32,256 bases of DNA from assembly GCA_902584635.1 (NCBI GenBank), contig CACIAQ010000021.1, positions 1 to 32,256 of the forward strand, in the 5' to 3' direction. The notes beneath the pieces were generated by a model. It was not told the DNA's origin. It made no database searches and saw only the letters and a list, made by a program, of their open reading frames with translations. How positions within the stretch are numbered: the first letter of the stretch is position 1; the number at the start of each line of letters is the position of its first letter. Position numbers and translations under genes: made by a program. Positions 7,816 to 15,866 of this stretch are shown here, in pieces. Source of the DNA: an uncultured Alphaproteobacteria bacterium. GTDB lineage: Bacteria > Pseudomonadota > Alphaproteobacteria > Rhodobacterales > Rhodobacteraceae.

Positions 7816-8820
7816 GTGAGTTTTCTAACTGAAAAAAACTTAGTGCTTGAGTTTTATAAGGCATTACAAACGTCCGACATAGAAGATACAAAAAAAGTTT
7901 TTTTGAAATATTGTTCAAAAGACCTTATCTGGCGTGGTTTTCATCCTTTTAATAAAATAAATGGTTCCGGTTCTGTATGTGAGCTTTTCTGGAACCCTTT
8001 GAAATCCAGTTTGTCTAAACTTACAAGAAGAATGGATATTTTTTTTGCGGGAAATAATACTATTTCGGGTAACGAAGGTATTTGGGTAGCGTCAATGGGC
8101 CACTTGATGGGTATATTTGATAAACCATGGCTAAAAATATCACCAAATAAAAAACTGACTTTTCTGCGATATGCAGAATTCAACAAAATTGTTTCAAATA
8201 AAATCGAGGAAACAGCAATGTTTTTTGATATTCCCCACTTTATGTCTCAAGCAGGGGTAAACCCTTTCCATTATCAAACAGGGGCTAACCTTGTTCAACC
8301 CGGTCCGTCATCACATGATGGTTTATTATTTGACGATCAAGATGCGGCAGAAACTATTAAAACTAAAAAAGCTATTGAAGATATGATCGATGATCTAAAG
8401 GTTTGGAAATCAACTGATAGGGTTTCATTAATAAGGGAGCTTAAAAAAAGCTGGCACCAAGATATGTTATGGTGGGGTCCATCAGGCATAGGAGCAACTT
8501 ATACAATAGAAAGATATGCCGAGCAACACTGCAGACCATTCAGAGAAAGTTTTAAGGAACGCCAGTTTAATGGGCATATTTGTAGAATAACAGAAGGATT
8601 TTTTGGAGGATTTTTTGGTTGGCCAAATCTTTCGTTGGTCCATTCAGGAGGATTTATGGGGATGCCATCCACAGGGAAAAGAGGCGATATGCGAGTAATT
8701 GACATTTACAGGAGAGAAGGAAAGAAGCTTAAGGAAAACTGGGTATTCATAGATCTCCTTCATTTTTGGAAGATGCAGGATATCGACATATTGGACAGGA
8801 CAACGAAAATATCACCTTGA
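7816..8820 (+). CDS. Two-domain SnoaL/NTF2-like protein (copy B)
   Basis: A 334-residue protein starting at GTG, with an AAGAAG stretch a few bases before it; the next in-frame ATG lies about 70 codons inside, so GTG is preferred. It is collinear with copy A at 871-1938. Both have WVA(C/S)MG at residue 90, a PGPxSxDGL linker (163-170 here), a WH-x5-WWGPSGIG stretch (213-226) in the second domain, and an ENWV(L/F)(V/I)DLL segment near the end. It is divergent from the ABC operon across the operator region and is followed by the RraA-like gene after 31 bases. The two copies may form a heteromer or act on successive intermediates. No function can be assigned from the sequence beyond the fold family. 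Confidence 0.75.
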   Translation: MSFLTEKNLVLEFYKALQTSDIEDTKKVFLKYCSKDLIWRGFHPFNKINGSGSVCELFWNPLKSSLSKLTRRMDIFFAGNNTISGNEGIWVASMGHLMGIFDKPWLKISPNKKLTFLRYAEFNKIVSNKIEETAMFFDIPHFMSQAGVNPFHYQTGANLVQPGPSSHDGLLFDDQDAAETIKTKKAIEDMIDDLKVWKSTDRVSLIRELKKSWHQDMLWWGPSGIGATYTIERYAEQHCRPFRESFKERQFNGHICRITEGFFGGFFGWPNLSLVHSGGFMGMPSTGKRGDMRVIDIYRREGKKLKENWVFIDLLHFWKMQDIDILDRTTKISP

Positions 8821-8851
8821 TGGCAGCAGAAAATTGAGTAAAGAATAGATA

Positions 8852-9547
8852 ATGAATATTGATCAACTTATTAAAACAACTTCTAAATACGATACGCCAA
8901 CAATGTGTAATGCTATGGATGTTATATTAGGCACCAGATCCGCTATAGGATTTACTAAAAGCTCGATGGTTACAGCACAAAATTCTACCCAGCCCATTGC
9001 TGGTTTTGCAAAAACGGCTAAAATACGGGCCTCTTCACCCCCACTCATGGCTCAAAAAGAAATTAACAATATCCGTATGGAATATTACGAGTACATCGTC
9101 AAAAATGAAAAAAACCCTGTAGTCGTTATAGAAGATACGGACTTTCCCAACTGTGTTGGAGCTTTTTGGGGGGAGCTTAATGTTGCTGTACATAAGGGAT
9201 TGAAAATTAAAGGAACTGTTACTAATGGACTGCTAAGAGATTTAGGAATGCTGGATTCTGGGTATCAAGTTATTGCGGGAAGCATAGGGCCTAGTCACGC
9301 CTTTGTACACATTACTGAGTTAGACACACCTGTAAATATATTGGGATTAGAAATAAAGCCTGGAGACTTTATACATGCTGACCTGCATGGTGCTATGACA
9401 GTACCGAAAAAGTATTTGGATGCACTACCTCATGCGTTGGACCTTGTTGTAAAGAAAGAGGTACCAATTTTGGAGGCGGCTAGACAAAAAGATTTTAATA
9501 TTGAGAAATTAAAAAAGGCATTCCAGGCATCATGGGATATCAAATAA
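8852..9547 (+). CDS. RraA-family protein (HMG aldolase / oxaloacetate decarboxylase-like)
   Basis: A 231-residue protein of the RraA / 4-hydroxy-4-methyl-2-oxoglutarate aldolase family. The key segment GTVTNGLLRDLG (residues 121-132) supplies the conserved Arg129-Asp130 pair. WGELNVA at about 106-112 is the conserved GE loop that helps bind metal and substrate. The C-terminal part keeps the PVNxxGxxxxPGD pattern. Members cleave or decarboxylate 2-oxo acids with a divalent metal; a subset (RraA proper) inhibits RNase E instead. Placed between a SnoaL protein and a HAD-like protein, and beside an importer and dehydrogenases, a catabolic aldolase or decarboxylase giving pyruvate is the more likely role. 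The start codon is ATG, with a weak GAGTAAAGA before it. Confidence 0.82.
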   Translation: MNIDQLIKTTSKYDTPTMCNAMDVILGTRSAIGFTKSSMVTAQNSTQPIAGFAKTAKIRASSPPLMAQKEINNIRMEYYEYIVKNEKNPVVVIEDTDFPNCVGAFWGELNVAVHKGLKIKGTVTNGLLRDLGMLDSGYQVIAGSIGPSHAFVHITELDTPVNILGLEIKPGDFIHADLHGAMTVPKKYLDALPHALDLVVKKEVPILEAARQKDFNIEKLKKAFQASWDIK

Positions 9548-9584
9548 AAATGTTAAGGGCTACAAAATTTAGTGGAGGTATGGA

Positions 9585-10238
9585 GTGAATAAAAACTTAA
9601 AAGCAGTCTTATTTGGGTCTATAGGAACAGTTGCTGAAACATCTGAGATACAAAGACGGAGTTATAATTTAGCTTTTAAAAGATTAAACATTGACTGTTA
9701 CTGGAACGTTGCAAACTATTGCGAGATGCTTAAAGTCCCCGGCGGCAAAGATAGAATAAGAAATTTCACAATACCAGACATAGCAGAAGACTTGGTTGAT
9801 AAAATTCACAATCTAAAAGAAGAGATCTATGCAGAACTTATTGAGCAAGAAGATATATCACGGATTGAGTTTGTTGAAGTATTTCACCATAGCAAAGCAA
9901 GTGATTTAAAAGTTGGTTTAATAACAACTACTTCGCAGACAAATATAAAGTCGTTATCTAAAGCACTTGAAGATAAAGTAAACTTTAATGACTTTGATAT
10001 AATCACTACATCTAAAGACTGCTTACGTCCAAAACCAAATCCCGAAATTTATCGAAACGCGCTCAAAAAAATTGGGGTTAGTCCATGCGAGGCCATTGCG
10101 ATAGAAGATACTCAAGTAAATCTCGGGGCATCAATAGCGGCAGACATCAACAGTATCCTATATCCTGGAGAATATTCAAACTACACGAAGGAAGTAAAGC
10201 CGAGCTTTAATCTAATGGAAGAAATATTTAAAATTTAG
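9585..10238 (+). CDS. HAD-superfamily protein lacking the catalytic aspartates
   Basis: A 217-residue protein of the CbbY/beta-phosphoglucomutase-like HAD type. It starts at GTG with a clear GGAGGT upstream; the nearby ATG is out of frame. Motif I should read DxDGT but here is GSIGT: Gly11 replaces the nucleophile and Ile13 the acid/base Asp. The rest is present: a hhhTTTS motif II near residues 114-117, Lys150 in RPKPNPEIY for motif III, and Glu174-Asp175 for motif IV. With no nucleophile, ordinary phosphatase or mutase activity is not expected. I recall FGSIGT-type proteins from Rhodobacterales, so this looks like a stable family and not decay. It may bind a phosphorylated ligand or regulate a partner. 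It follows the RraA-like gene by 37 bases, probably in one operon. Confidence 0.78.
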   Translation: MNKNLKAVLFGSIGTVAETSEIQRRSYNLAFKRLNIDCYWNVANYCEMLKVPGGKDRIRNFTIPDIAEDLVDKIHNLKEEIYAELIEQEDISRIEFVEVFHHSKASDLKVGLITTTSQTNIKSLSKALEDKVNFNDFDIITTSKDCLRPKPNPEIYRNALKKIGVSPCEAIAIEDTQVNLGASIAADINSILYPGEYSNYTKEVKPSFNLMEEIFKI

Positions 10239-10241
10239 AAT

Positions 10242-11030
10242 TTATTTTTTCCAACTAGGGTCAAGCTTTTCCAGCAATCTCCAATAAGCTGGCCACTCAG
10301 GATGCCTCACTTCGGCTCCTCCTTGAGCAGCTCCACCTTCAAACTGTTTTCTAGTATGAACCATAACTTTTTTTGGAATTTTTATAATCTTACCACCAGA
10401 ACTCATTGCTCTTAGTTGTATTTCGGCATTCCTAATAAACACTTGGTGCCTAATAAACGCCCAAATAGCGCTTGGTCCAGCAGTAATTAAGCCATGATTT
10501 CTTAAAACTAATGTATGATTTGACTTACCAAGCGATTTAATAAGTCTTTTTTTTTCCGTGGCGTCCAGAACTATACCCTCAAAATCATGATAGCCTACCC
10601 TTTCATATAATTGGCAAGCCTCTTGAAACATAGGTATAACCTTTTCTTTTAGCGCAGCAATTGTTTGACTCATTGGTTCATGGGTATGCATAACACAATG
10701 AAGGTCTTTATTTCTTGCTTTATGTATAGCAGAATGAATATTATATCCAGCCTGATTTATGGGCCAATCATTAGGGTCTAGCTTATTTCCATCTAAATCA
10801 ATCTTAATTAAATTTGATGCACTAATTTCGTCGTATCTAAGGCCAAAGGGATTAATAAGAAAAGTATCAGTATCTGGAATTCTTAAGGTTATATGGTTAT
10901 ACACAACGCTTGTCCAACCATAGTAGTCAGTTAATCTATAGATAGCAGCTAAGTCAACTCTAGCTTTCCACTCATTTACTGACATTCCCTTTGGACATTT
11001 TGGGTATGAATTTTTAAATGCAATTTTCAC
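10242..11030 (-). CDS. Class II aldolase/adducin-family protein
   Basis: A 262-residue protein of the class II aldolase/adducin fold. Zinc-ligand histidines are visible: His115 and His117 (MHTHEP) and His179 (RNHG). The residue four before His99, where fuculose-phosphate-type aldolases carry the catalytic Glu, is Gly95 here, as in several adducin-like branches, so a classical aldol cleavage is uncertain. Epimerase, decarboxylase or lyase activity on a sugar-acid derivative is possible. The start is GTG at 11030; an ATG at 10985 (MSVNEW) would give 247 residues and fits where many relatives begin. The gene meets the HAD-like gene tail to tail with 3 bases between stops. It shares the catabolic neighbourhood but reads from its own promoter in the gap before the MATE gene. 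Confidence 0.8.
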   Translation of the reverse strand: MKIAFKNSYPKCPKGMSVNEWKARVDLAAIYRLTDYYGWTSVVYNHITLRIPDTDTFLINPFGLRYDEISASNLIKIDLDGNKLDPNDWPINQAGYNIHSAIHKARNKDLHCVMHTHEPMSQTIAALKEKVIPMFQEACQLYERVGYHDFEGIVLDATEKKRLIKSLGKSNHTLVLRNHGLITAGPSAIWAFIRHQVFIRNAEIQLRAMSSGGKIIKIPKKVMVHTRKQFEGGAAQGGAEVRHPEWPAYWRLLEKLDPSWKK

Positions 11031-11151
11031 TTTGTATTCAAGCCAAAAATTAGTTAATTACAGGTAATATTCTTTAAGTTTATATTTATAATATCAATAA
11101 ATCAATTATAACAAATTCTGCGTTTATTTGAATAACTTCAAGGAATATAGA

Positions 11152-12522
11152 TTGATAAACAAGTCGGAATTGCTCAGTGCGCATATTGGATCAATAGTTT
11201 TTAAACTAGCTATTCCGAACATGCTTACAATGTCTATGTGGATTATTACTTTCCTTATAGAGGGCTTCTACATTGGACAACTTGGGGTGATACCCCTAGG
11301 CGGCTTGGCCTTGGGCTTTCCCATGCTCTTTTTGCTCTTAATGCTATCAGCAGGAACAATAGGTGGTGCTGTTACCGGGTTAGTGGCTCAAAAGCTTGGT
11401 GCTAATGATGTTCAGGCAGCGGAAGAGATTGCATTAAGTGGTCTAATACTTACATTTGGTCTAGGTATACTGTTTGCCATTATTTTCTTAGTATTCGGAG
11501 AGATGATTTATGTAAGCCTTGGGGCTAGCAAAGAAGTTTTAGAAGAAGTTTTGAAATACTCTGACGTTCTCTTTGCTGGGTCATTTACTATCTGGGTTGC
11601 AAATGGCATGGCTGGCGTAGTGAGAGCAACAGGCAACATGTTCATTGCCGCACTTTTCTTAGGTATTGGGTCATTGGTTCAAATAATATTGGGAGCAGTA
11701 TTAATATTTGGCATAGGCCCTGTTCAAAGCATGGGTATTGCGGGATCATCACTTTCCATTGTTATAGGAAATGGGATAGCTGCCTTTTGTTTGCTATTTT
11801 GGCTTATACACAAAAGTAACGTATTAAAACTAAAGATATCAATCCGGTTTTTTAATCCTAATAGTATTATATCTATTGTTAAATTAGGATCTCTAGCGTC
11901 AATAAATGCATTTTGCACTTGGGGGTCAGTCGTTGTGATAACCTCGCACATGACAAATTTTGGCGTTCAGACACTCGCAGGCTATGGTGTTGGGGCTCGT
12001 TTGGAATTTCTTATTATTCCAATTGTTTTTGGCTTTGGAGCAGCATCAACTGCTTTAATAGGAATAAATATTGGTGCCAATAAATTAAAGAGAGCTTTAA
12101 ACATTGGATGGGTTGCTACTCTTTATAGTGCTTTAGCAGCTGGTTTAATTGGGTTCGGTGCCTATTTCTACCCTAGTTTTTGGTCTAATGCATTTACATC
12201 TGACCAGAATGCTCAGGAAGTATGCAAAACTTACTTAGAAATTGTTGGTCCTTTCTATATCTTTTTTGCTAGTGGGTTATCTTTATATTTTGCATCTCAG
12301 GGTGCAGGAAGAGTTCTCTGGCCTGCTATTGCAGCAATTATTCGTTTTTTAATCGTTATAATAGGCAGTATTATTGTTTCAAGATACGCTACAGATTCAA
12401 TTAATCATTACTTTTCTCTTATATCTATTGCATTTCTCGTTCAAGCACTAATAACAGCTGGAGCAATATATCTTGGCGCATGGAATAGAAAAATAATACC
12501 TAAAGAAGAGACTATAAAATGA
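11152..12522 (+). CDS. MATE-family multidrug/metabolite efflux transporter
   Basis: A 456-residue inner-membrane protein with about twelve hydrophobic helices in two related halves, of the length expected for MATE proteins that expel cationic compounds using Na+ or H+ gradients. There is no ATG before residue 24. The frame is open from TTG at 11128, but the TTG at 11152 has AAGGAA six bases upstream while 11128 has none, so I chose 11152. The gene diverges from the class II aldolase gene and is followed by miaA after 47 bases. Its link to either neighbour is unclear and substrate cannot be predicted. Confidence 0.88.
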   Translation: MINKSELLSAHIGSIVFKLAIPNMLTMSMWIITFLIEGFYIGQLGVIPLGGLALGFPMLFLLLMLSAGTIGGAVTGLVAQKLGANDVQAAEEIALSGLILTFGLGILFAIIFLVFGEMIYVSLGASKEVLEEVLKYSDVLFAGSFTIWVANGMAGVVRATGNMFIAALFLGIGSLVQIILGAVLIFGIGPVQSMGIAGSSLSIVIGNGIAAFCLLFWLIHKSNVLKLKISIRFFNPNSIISIVKLGSLASINAFCTWGSVVVITSHMTNFGVQTLAGYGVGARLEFLIIPIVFGFGAASTALIGINIGANKLKRALNIGWVATLYSALAAGLIGFGAYFYPSFWSNAFTSDQNAQEVCKTYLEIVGPFYIFFASGLSLYFASQGAGRVLWPAIAAIIRFLIVIIGSIIVSRYATDSINHYFSLISIAFLVQALITAGAIYLGAWNRKIIPKEETIK

Positions 12523-12569
12523 ATTATATATCTGTATTAAACTCATCAAATAATAGTTAGTTTGGATCT

Positions 12570-13481
12570 ATGCACAAATTTATTTGTATAAGTGGTTGTA
12601 CAGCCTCGGGGAAATCTTCTTTTGCCGTTGAGCTTTCTGATTATTTTGAAAACCCTGTTATAATCAATGCTGACGCTCTACAAGTGTATGATTGTTGGAA
12701 AATACTTACAGATCGCCCAACGGAAAAGAAAATAATACATGATCTTTATGGTCATGTTTCATGTAATGTTAATTATAGCGTTGGAGATTGGATCAAAGAT
12801 GTCAAAAATATTTTTGATCTATATTCAAACAACTCGAAAACGTTTATTTTTGTTGGTGGTACAGGACTATATTTTAACGCATTATTGAATGGTTTGTCAC
12901 AAATTCCTCAAATCCCAAAAGAGATCAGAGATTTCGCAAATTCATGTGACCTATCTTTTTTCTTAGAGAGTTTAAATATAAATGATCCAGATATTTTAGA
13001 GAAAATAGATACTAATAACAGACGAAGAGTTCAAAGAGCATGGGAAGTGCTAGAATTAACCGGCAAGAGTATATTATATTGGCAAAGCAAGAATACGTGC
13101 CCATTAATTTCTGCATCAAACGCAACTTTATTATTGGTTGAATTAGAACAAAAAGGTTTGGCTAATAGGATAAGTAATAGGGTCAATCATATGTTGGAGT
13201 GTGGTGTTATAAAAGAAGTAGCGCAGGTCTATAAAACTTGTTGGGATAAAAAATTACCTTTTGCAAAAGCAATAGGCGCAGAAGATATAGTTACTTACTT
13301 AAATGGGGAAATAAGTTTTGAAAAACTATTCCAAAATATTGTCCTTAAGACACGCCAATTTGCAAAAAGACAAAGAACTTGGCAAAGAAACTATATGAAA
13401 GACTGGAGCCCCATTAATACTCTTGAATTGAATAGGTTAGATATCAAAAAAATAGTTAAAAAAGTAAAAGCAAACAATTAA
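12570..13481 (+). CDS. miaA: tRNA dimethylallyltransferase
   Basis: A 303-residue enzyme that adds a dimethylallyl group to N6 of A37 in tRNAs reading UNN codons. Seen in the sequence: P-loop GCTASGKSS (residues 9-17), the DALQVY segment carrying the general-base Asp of the family, FVGGTGLYFNALLNGL, RRRVQRAWEVLELTGKS, and a C-terminal AIGAEDIV region followed by RQFAKRQRTW. Length is typical. The start is ATG with a weak GGA before it. It is followed by purB on the same strand. Confidence 0.95.
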   Translation: MHKFICISGCTASGKSSFAVELSDYFENPVIINADALQVYDCWKILTDRPTEKKIIHDLYGHVSCNVNYSVGDWIKDVKNIFDLYSNNSKTFIFVGGTGLYFNALLNGLSQIPQIPKEIRDFANSCDLSFFLESLNINDPDILEKIDTNNRRRVQRAWEVLELTGKSILYWQSKNTCPLISASNATLLLVELEQKGLANRISNRVNHMLECGVIKEVAQVYKTCWDKKLPFAKAIGAEDIVTYLNGEISFEKLFQNIVLKTRQFAKRQRTWQRNYMKDWSPINTLELNRLDIKKIVKKVKANN

Positions 13482-13543
13482 TTCGTTGCACTCTACATTA
13501 ATAAATAATAACTATTATTAGTGCCCCAATGATATTTTGAGAG

Positions 13544-14851
13544 ATGATAAAGCGTTACTCTAGGCCAGAAATGATAAAAGTATGGTCACAGCAAGAAAAG
13601 TATAAAATTTGGTTTGAAATCGAAGCATATGCTTGCGAAGCAATGGAAAGTATAAGCCTTATTCCTAAGGGAACAACGAAAAATGTGTTAAAGGCTAGCG
13701 GTATCAATTATGATATTGATGAAATTGATGCTATTGAAAAAATAACAAAGCACGACGTAATTGCTTTTCTTACCTATCTTTCAAAGCTTGTTGGAGAGAG
13801 CTCACGATTTGTGCACCAAGGTTTAACGTCTTCTGATGTGCTTGACACATGTTTCAACATACAATTAGTTAACGCATCTAACTATCTTGAAAAAGGCTTA
13901 CAAGACTTGTTAGATGTTATAAAGGTAAGAGCTTTCGAACATAAAAATACTATTTGTATAGGGCGCAGTCATGGGATATTTGCAGAACCAACAACTTTTG
14001 GTTTAAAACTCGCGCAGGCTTACGCTGAGATGAAAAGAAATATTTTGAGATTACAGAATGCTAAGATAGAAATTTCAACTGGCGCACTATCTGGCGCTGT
14101 TGGAACTTTTGCGAACATTGATCCGAGGGTGGAGGCAATGGTTTGTAAAAAACTTAATCTCAATGCGGAAATAATATCAACCCAAATCATTCCTAGAGAT
14201 AGACATGCAATGTTTTTTTCTGTGTTGGCAATTGTAGCCTCCTCTATCGAAAGAATTGCAACGGAGATTAGACATTTGAGTAGATCTGAAGTACTTGAGG
14301 CAGAAGAGAACTTTTCGGAAGGTCAAAAAGGTTCAAGTGCTATGCCACATAAGAGAAACCCAGTACTTACAGAAAACCTCACTGGTTTAGCAAGATTAGT
14401 TAGGATGGCCGTAATCCCCGCACTTGAAAATATTACGCTTTGGCATGAAAGAGATATTTCTCATAGCTCGGTAGAAAGAAATATTGGTCCAGATACGACT
14501 ATAACGTTAGATTTTGCCATCACACGTCTTACAAAAGTTATAAAGGATTTGCGTGTTTATCCAGAAAATATGAAAAGGAATATGGAAAAATCTAAAGGCC
14601 TTTACAATTCACAGCAGTTATTACTTATGTTGACCCAGAAAGGAGTTAGCCGTGAGGATGCTTATGCTAACGTACAGAAAGTTGCAATGAAGGTTTGGAA
14701 CTCAGAAAATTTGGACTTCATAGAAGAAGCTCAAAGAGATAGTTTTATAAAGTCACATATAAACGAAAATGAGCTATTGGAGATTTCTAAAGTAGAGTAT
14801 CATACGAAATTTGTTGACACTTTATTTAAGAGAGTTTTTGGCACCAAATAA
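13544..14851 (+). CDS. purB: Adenylosuccinate lyase
   Basis: A 435-residue fumarase/aspartase-superfamily enzyme that releases fumarate from SAICAR and from adenylosuccinate in purine synthesis. The superfamily signature SSAMPHKRNP is at residues 264-273 with the catalytic serine in its flexible loop. TSSDVLDT near residue 88 and GRSHGIFAEPTTFG (His143) form the rest of the active site. Length is normal. A GAGAG lies before the ATG. It heads a tight purine gene run: its TAA shares one base with the purC ATG. Confidence 0.96.
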   Translation: MIKRYSRPEMIKVWSQQEKYKIWFEIEAYACEAMESISLIPKGTTKNVLKASGINYDIDEIDAIEKITKHDVIAFLTYLSKLVGESSRFVHQGLTSSDVLDTCFNIQLVNASNYLEKGLQDLLDVIKVRAFEHKNTICIGRSHGIFAEPTTFGLKLAQAYAEMKRNILRLQNAKIEISTGALSGAVGTFANIDPRVEAMVCKKLNLNAEIISTQIIPRDRHAMFFSVLAIVASSIERIATEIRHLSRSEVLEAEENFSEGQKGSSAMPHKRNPVLTENLTGLARLVRMAVIPALENITLWHERDISHSSVERNIGPDTTITLDFAITRLTKVIKDLRVYPENMKRNMEKSKGLYNSQQLLLMLTQKGVSREDAYANVQKVAMKVWNSENLDFIEEAQRDSFIKSHINENELLEISKVEYHTKFVDTLFKRVFGTK

Positions 14852-15603
14852 TGACTATCAAAAAAAAGAAAAAACTTTATGAAGGCAAGGCGAAGATTTT
14901 GTACTCTACAGGTGATTCCTGTAGCTTAATCCAGCATTTCAAGGATGAAGCAACCGCCTTTAATGCAAAAAAAAAGGAGGTCATCGAAGGTAAGGGAGTT
15001 TTAAACAATTTTTTGTCAGAATTTTTTATGCAAAAACTTAATTCTGTTAATGTTCCAACCCACTTTATTAGTAGATTAAATATGCGCGAGCAATTGGTAG
15101 AAAAGTGTGACATCATACCTTTAGAAGTAGTCGTGCGAAATATTGCAGCTGGCTCCTTATCAAAAAGATTGGGCATAGAGGAAGGTAAACGCCTACCTAG
15201 ACCATTAGTGGAGTTTTACTACAAGGATGACAGTCTAAATGATCCATTGGTTACTGAAAGTCAAATAAGTACTTTTGAGTGGGCTACAGAAACAGAACTA
15301 GGAGAGATATTTGAGATAGCTTTGAGAACAAATGACTTTCTATGTGGCCTGCTTTCTGCAGTTAATCTGATACTTGTAGACTTCAAGATTGAAATCGGCA
15401 GAAGCTTCAGATCAGAGGGCGAAAAACTCATTATTGCTGATGAAATAAGTCCTGATACCTGTCGTCTATGGGACTCAAAAACAAAAAAACGCCTCGATAA
15501 AGATGTTTTTAGATTGAATGAAGGTAGTATTTCAATTGCATACACTGAAGTAGCAGATAGATTTGATTTATTACCAAAAAATATGAGAAGAATCGTACAA
15601 TGA
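14851..15603 (+). CDS. purC: Phosphoribosylaminoimidazole-succinocarboxamide (SAICAR) synthase
   Basis: A 250-residue ATP-dependent ligase joining CAIR and aspartate. Diagnostic segments are YEGKAKILYS at residues 10-19, VVVRNIAAGSLSKRLG in the middle, and DEISPDTCRLWD near residue 205. The gene begins one base inside the purB stop (TAATG) and ends in a 4-base ATGA overlap with purS, so the three are translated as a coupled unit. Its product is the substrate of PurB, encoded just upstream. Confidence 0.96.
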   Translation: MTIKKKKKLYEGKAKILYSTGDSCSLIQHFKDEATAFNAKKKEVIEGKGVLNNFLSEFFMQKLNSVNVPTHFISRLNMREQLVEKCDIIPLEVVVRNIAAGSLSKRLGIEEGKRLPRPLVEFYYKDDSLNDPLVTESQISTFEWATETELGEIFEIALRTNDFLCGLLSAVNLILVDFKIEIGRSFRSEGEKLIIADEISPDTCRLWDSKTKKRLDKDVFRLNEGSISIAYTEVADRFDLLPKNMRRIVQ

Positions 15604-15866
15604 CCGTTAATGAAAAAGTTTTCAAATTTAAAGTTGAGGTTATTCTTAAAAAAGGTGTTCTTGACCCTCAAGGAGAGGCTATTAAGCAGTCTATTAATAT
15701 CAATAATCTAGGAAATATTTTGGATGTAAAACAAGGAAAACTTTTTGAATTAACGGCATCTTCAAAAAATAGGGAGCACGCAGTTGAGGAACTAGAAAAA
15801 ATCTGCTCAGATTTGCTTACTAACTCCGTAATTGAAGAATTCAAATATTATGAGGTTTCAGAATAA
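15600..15866 (+). CDS. purS: FGAM synthase small subunit PurS
   Basis: An 88-residue protein matching the small PurS subunit, which dimerises and links PurQ and the short PurL in the three-part FGAM synthase. The sequence has the pattern KVEVILKKGVLDPQGEAIKQS at the start and DVKQGKLFEL in the middle. It overlaps purC by 4 bases and shares its last base with the likely purQ start. purL is not in the window. Confidence 0.93.
   Translation: MTVNEKVFKFKVEVILKKGVLDPQGEAIKQSININNLGNILDVKQGKLFELTASSKNREHAVEELEKICSDLLTNSVIEEFKYYEVSE
15851..15856 (+). promoter_or_regulatory. Ribosome-binding site that places the purQ start at an ATA codon
   Basis: TGAGGT inside the end of purS is the only Shine-Dalgarno-like stretch near. 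It lies 6 bases before the ATA at 15863 and 9 before the ATA at 15866, both good spacings, whereas the first ATG in the purQ frame is 75 bases away. Confidence 0.55.

Noticed and set aside
9585-10238. Pseudogene call for the HAD-like gene
   Set aside because: The frame is intact, the ribosome-binding site is strong and motifs II-IV are kept; only the motif-I aspartates are changed.
1-11030. Complete 2,3-dihydroxypropanesulfonate pathway
   Set aside because: Apart from the HpsN-like protein and a generic SDR there is no sulfolactate dehydrogenase, sulfite-releasing lyase or sulfite exporter in view.
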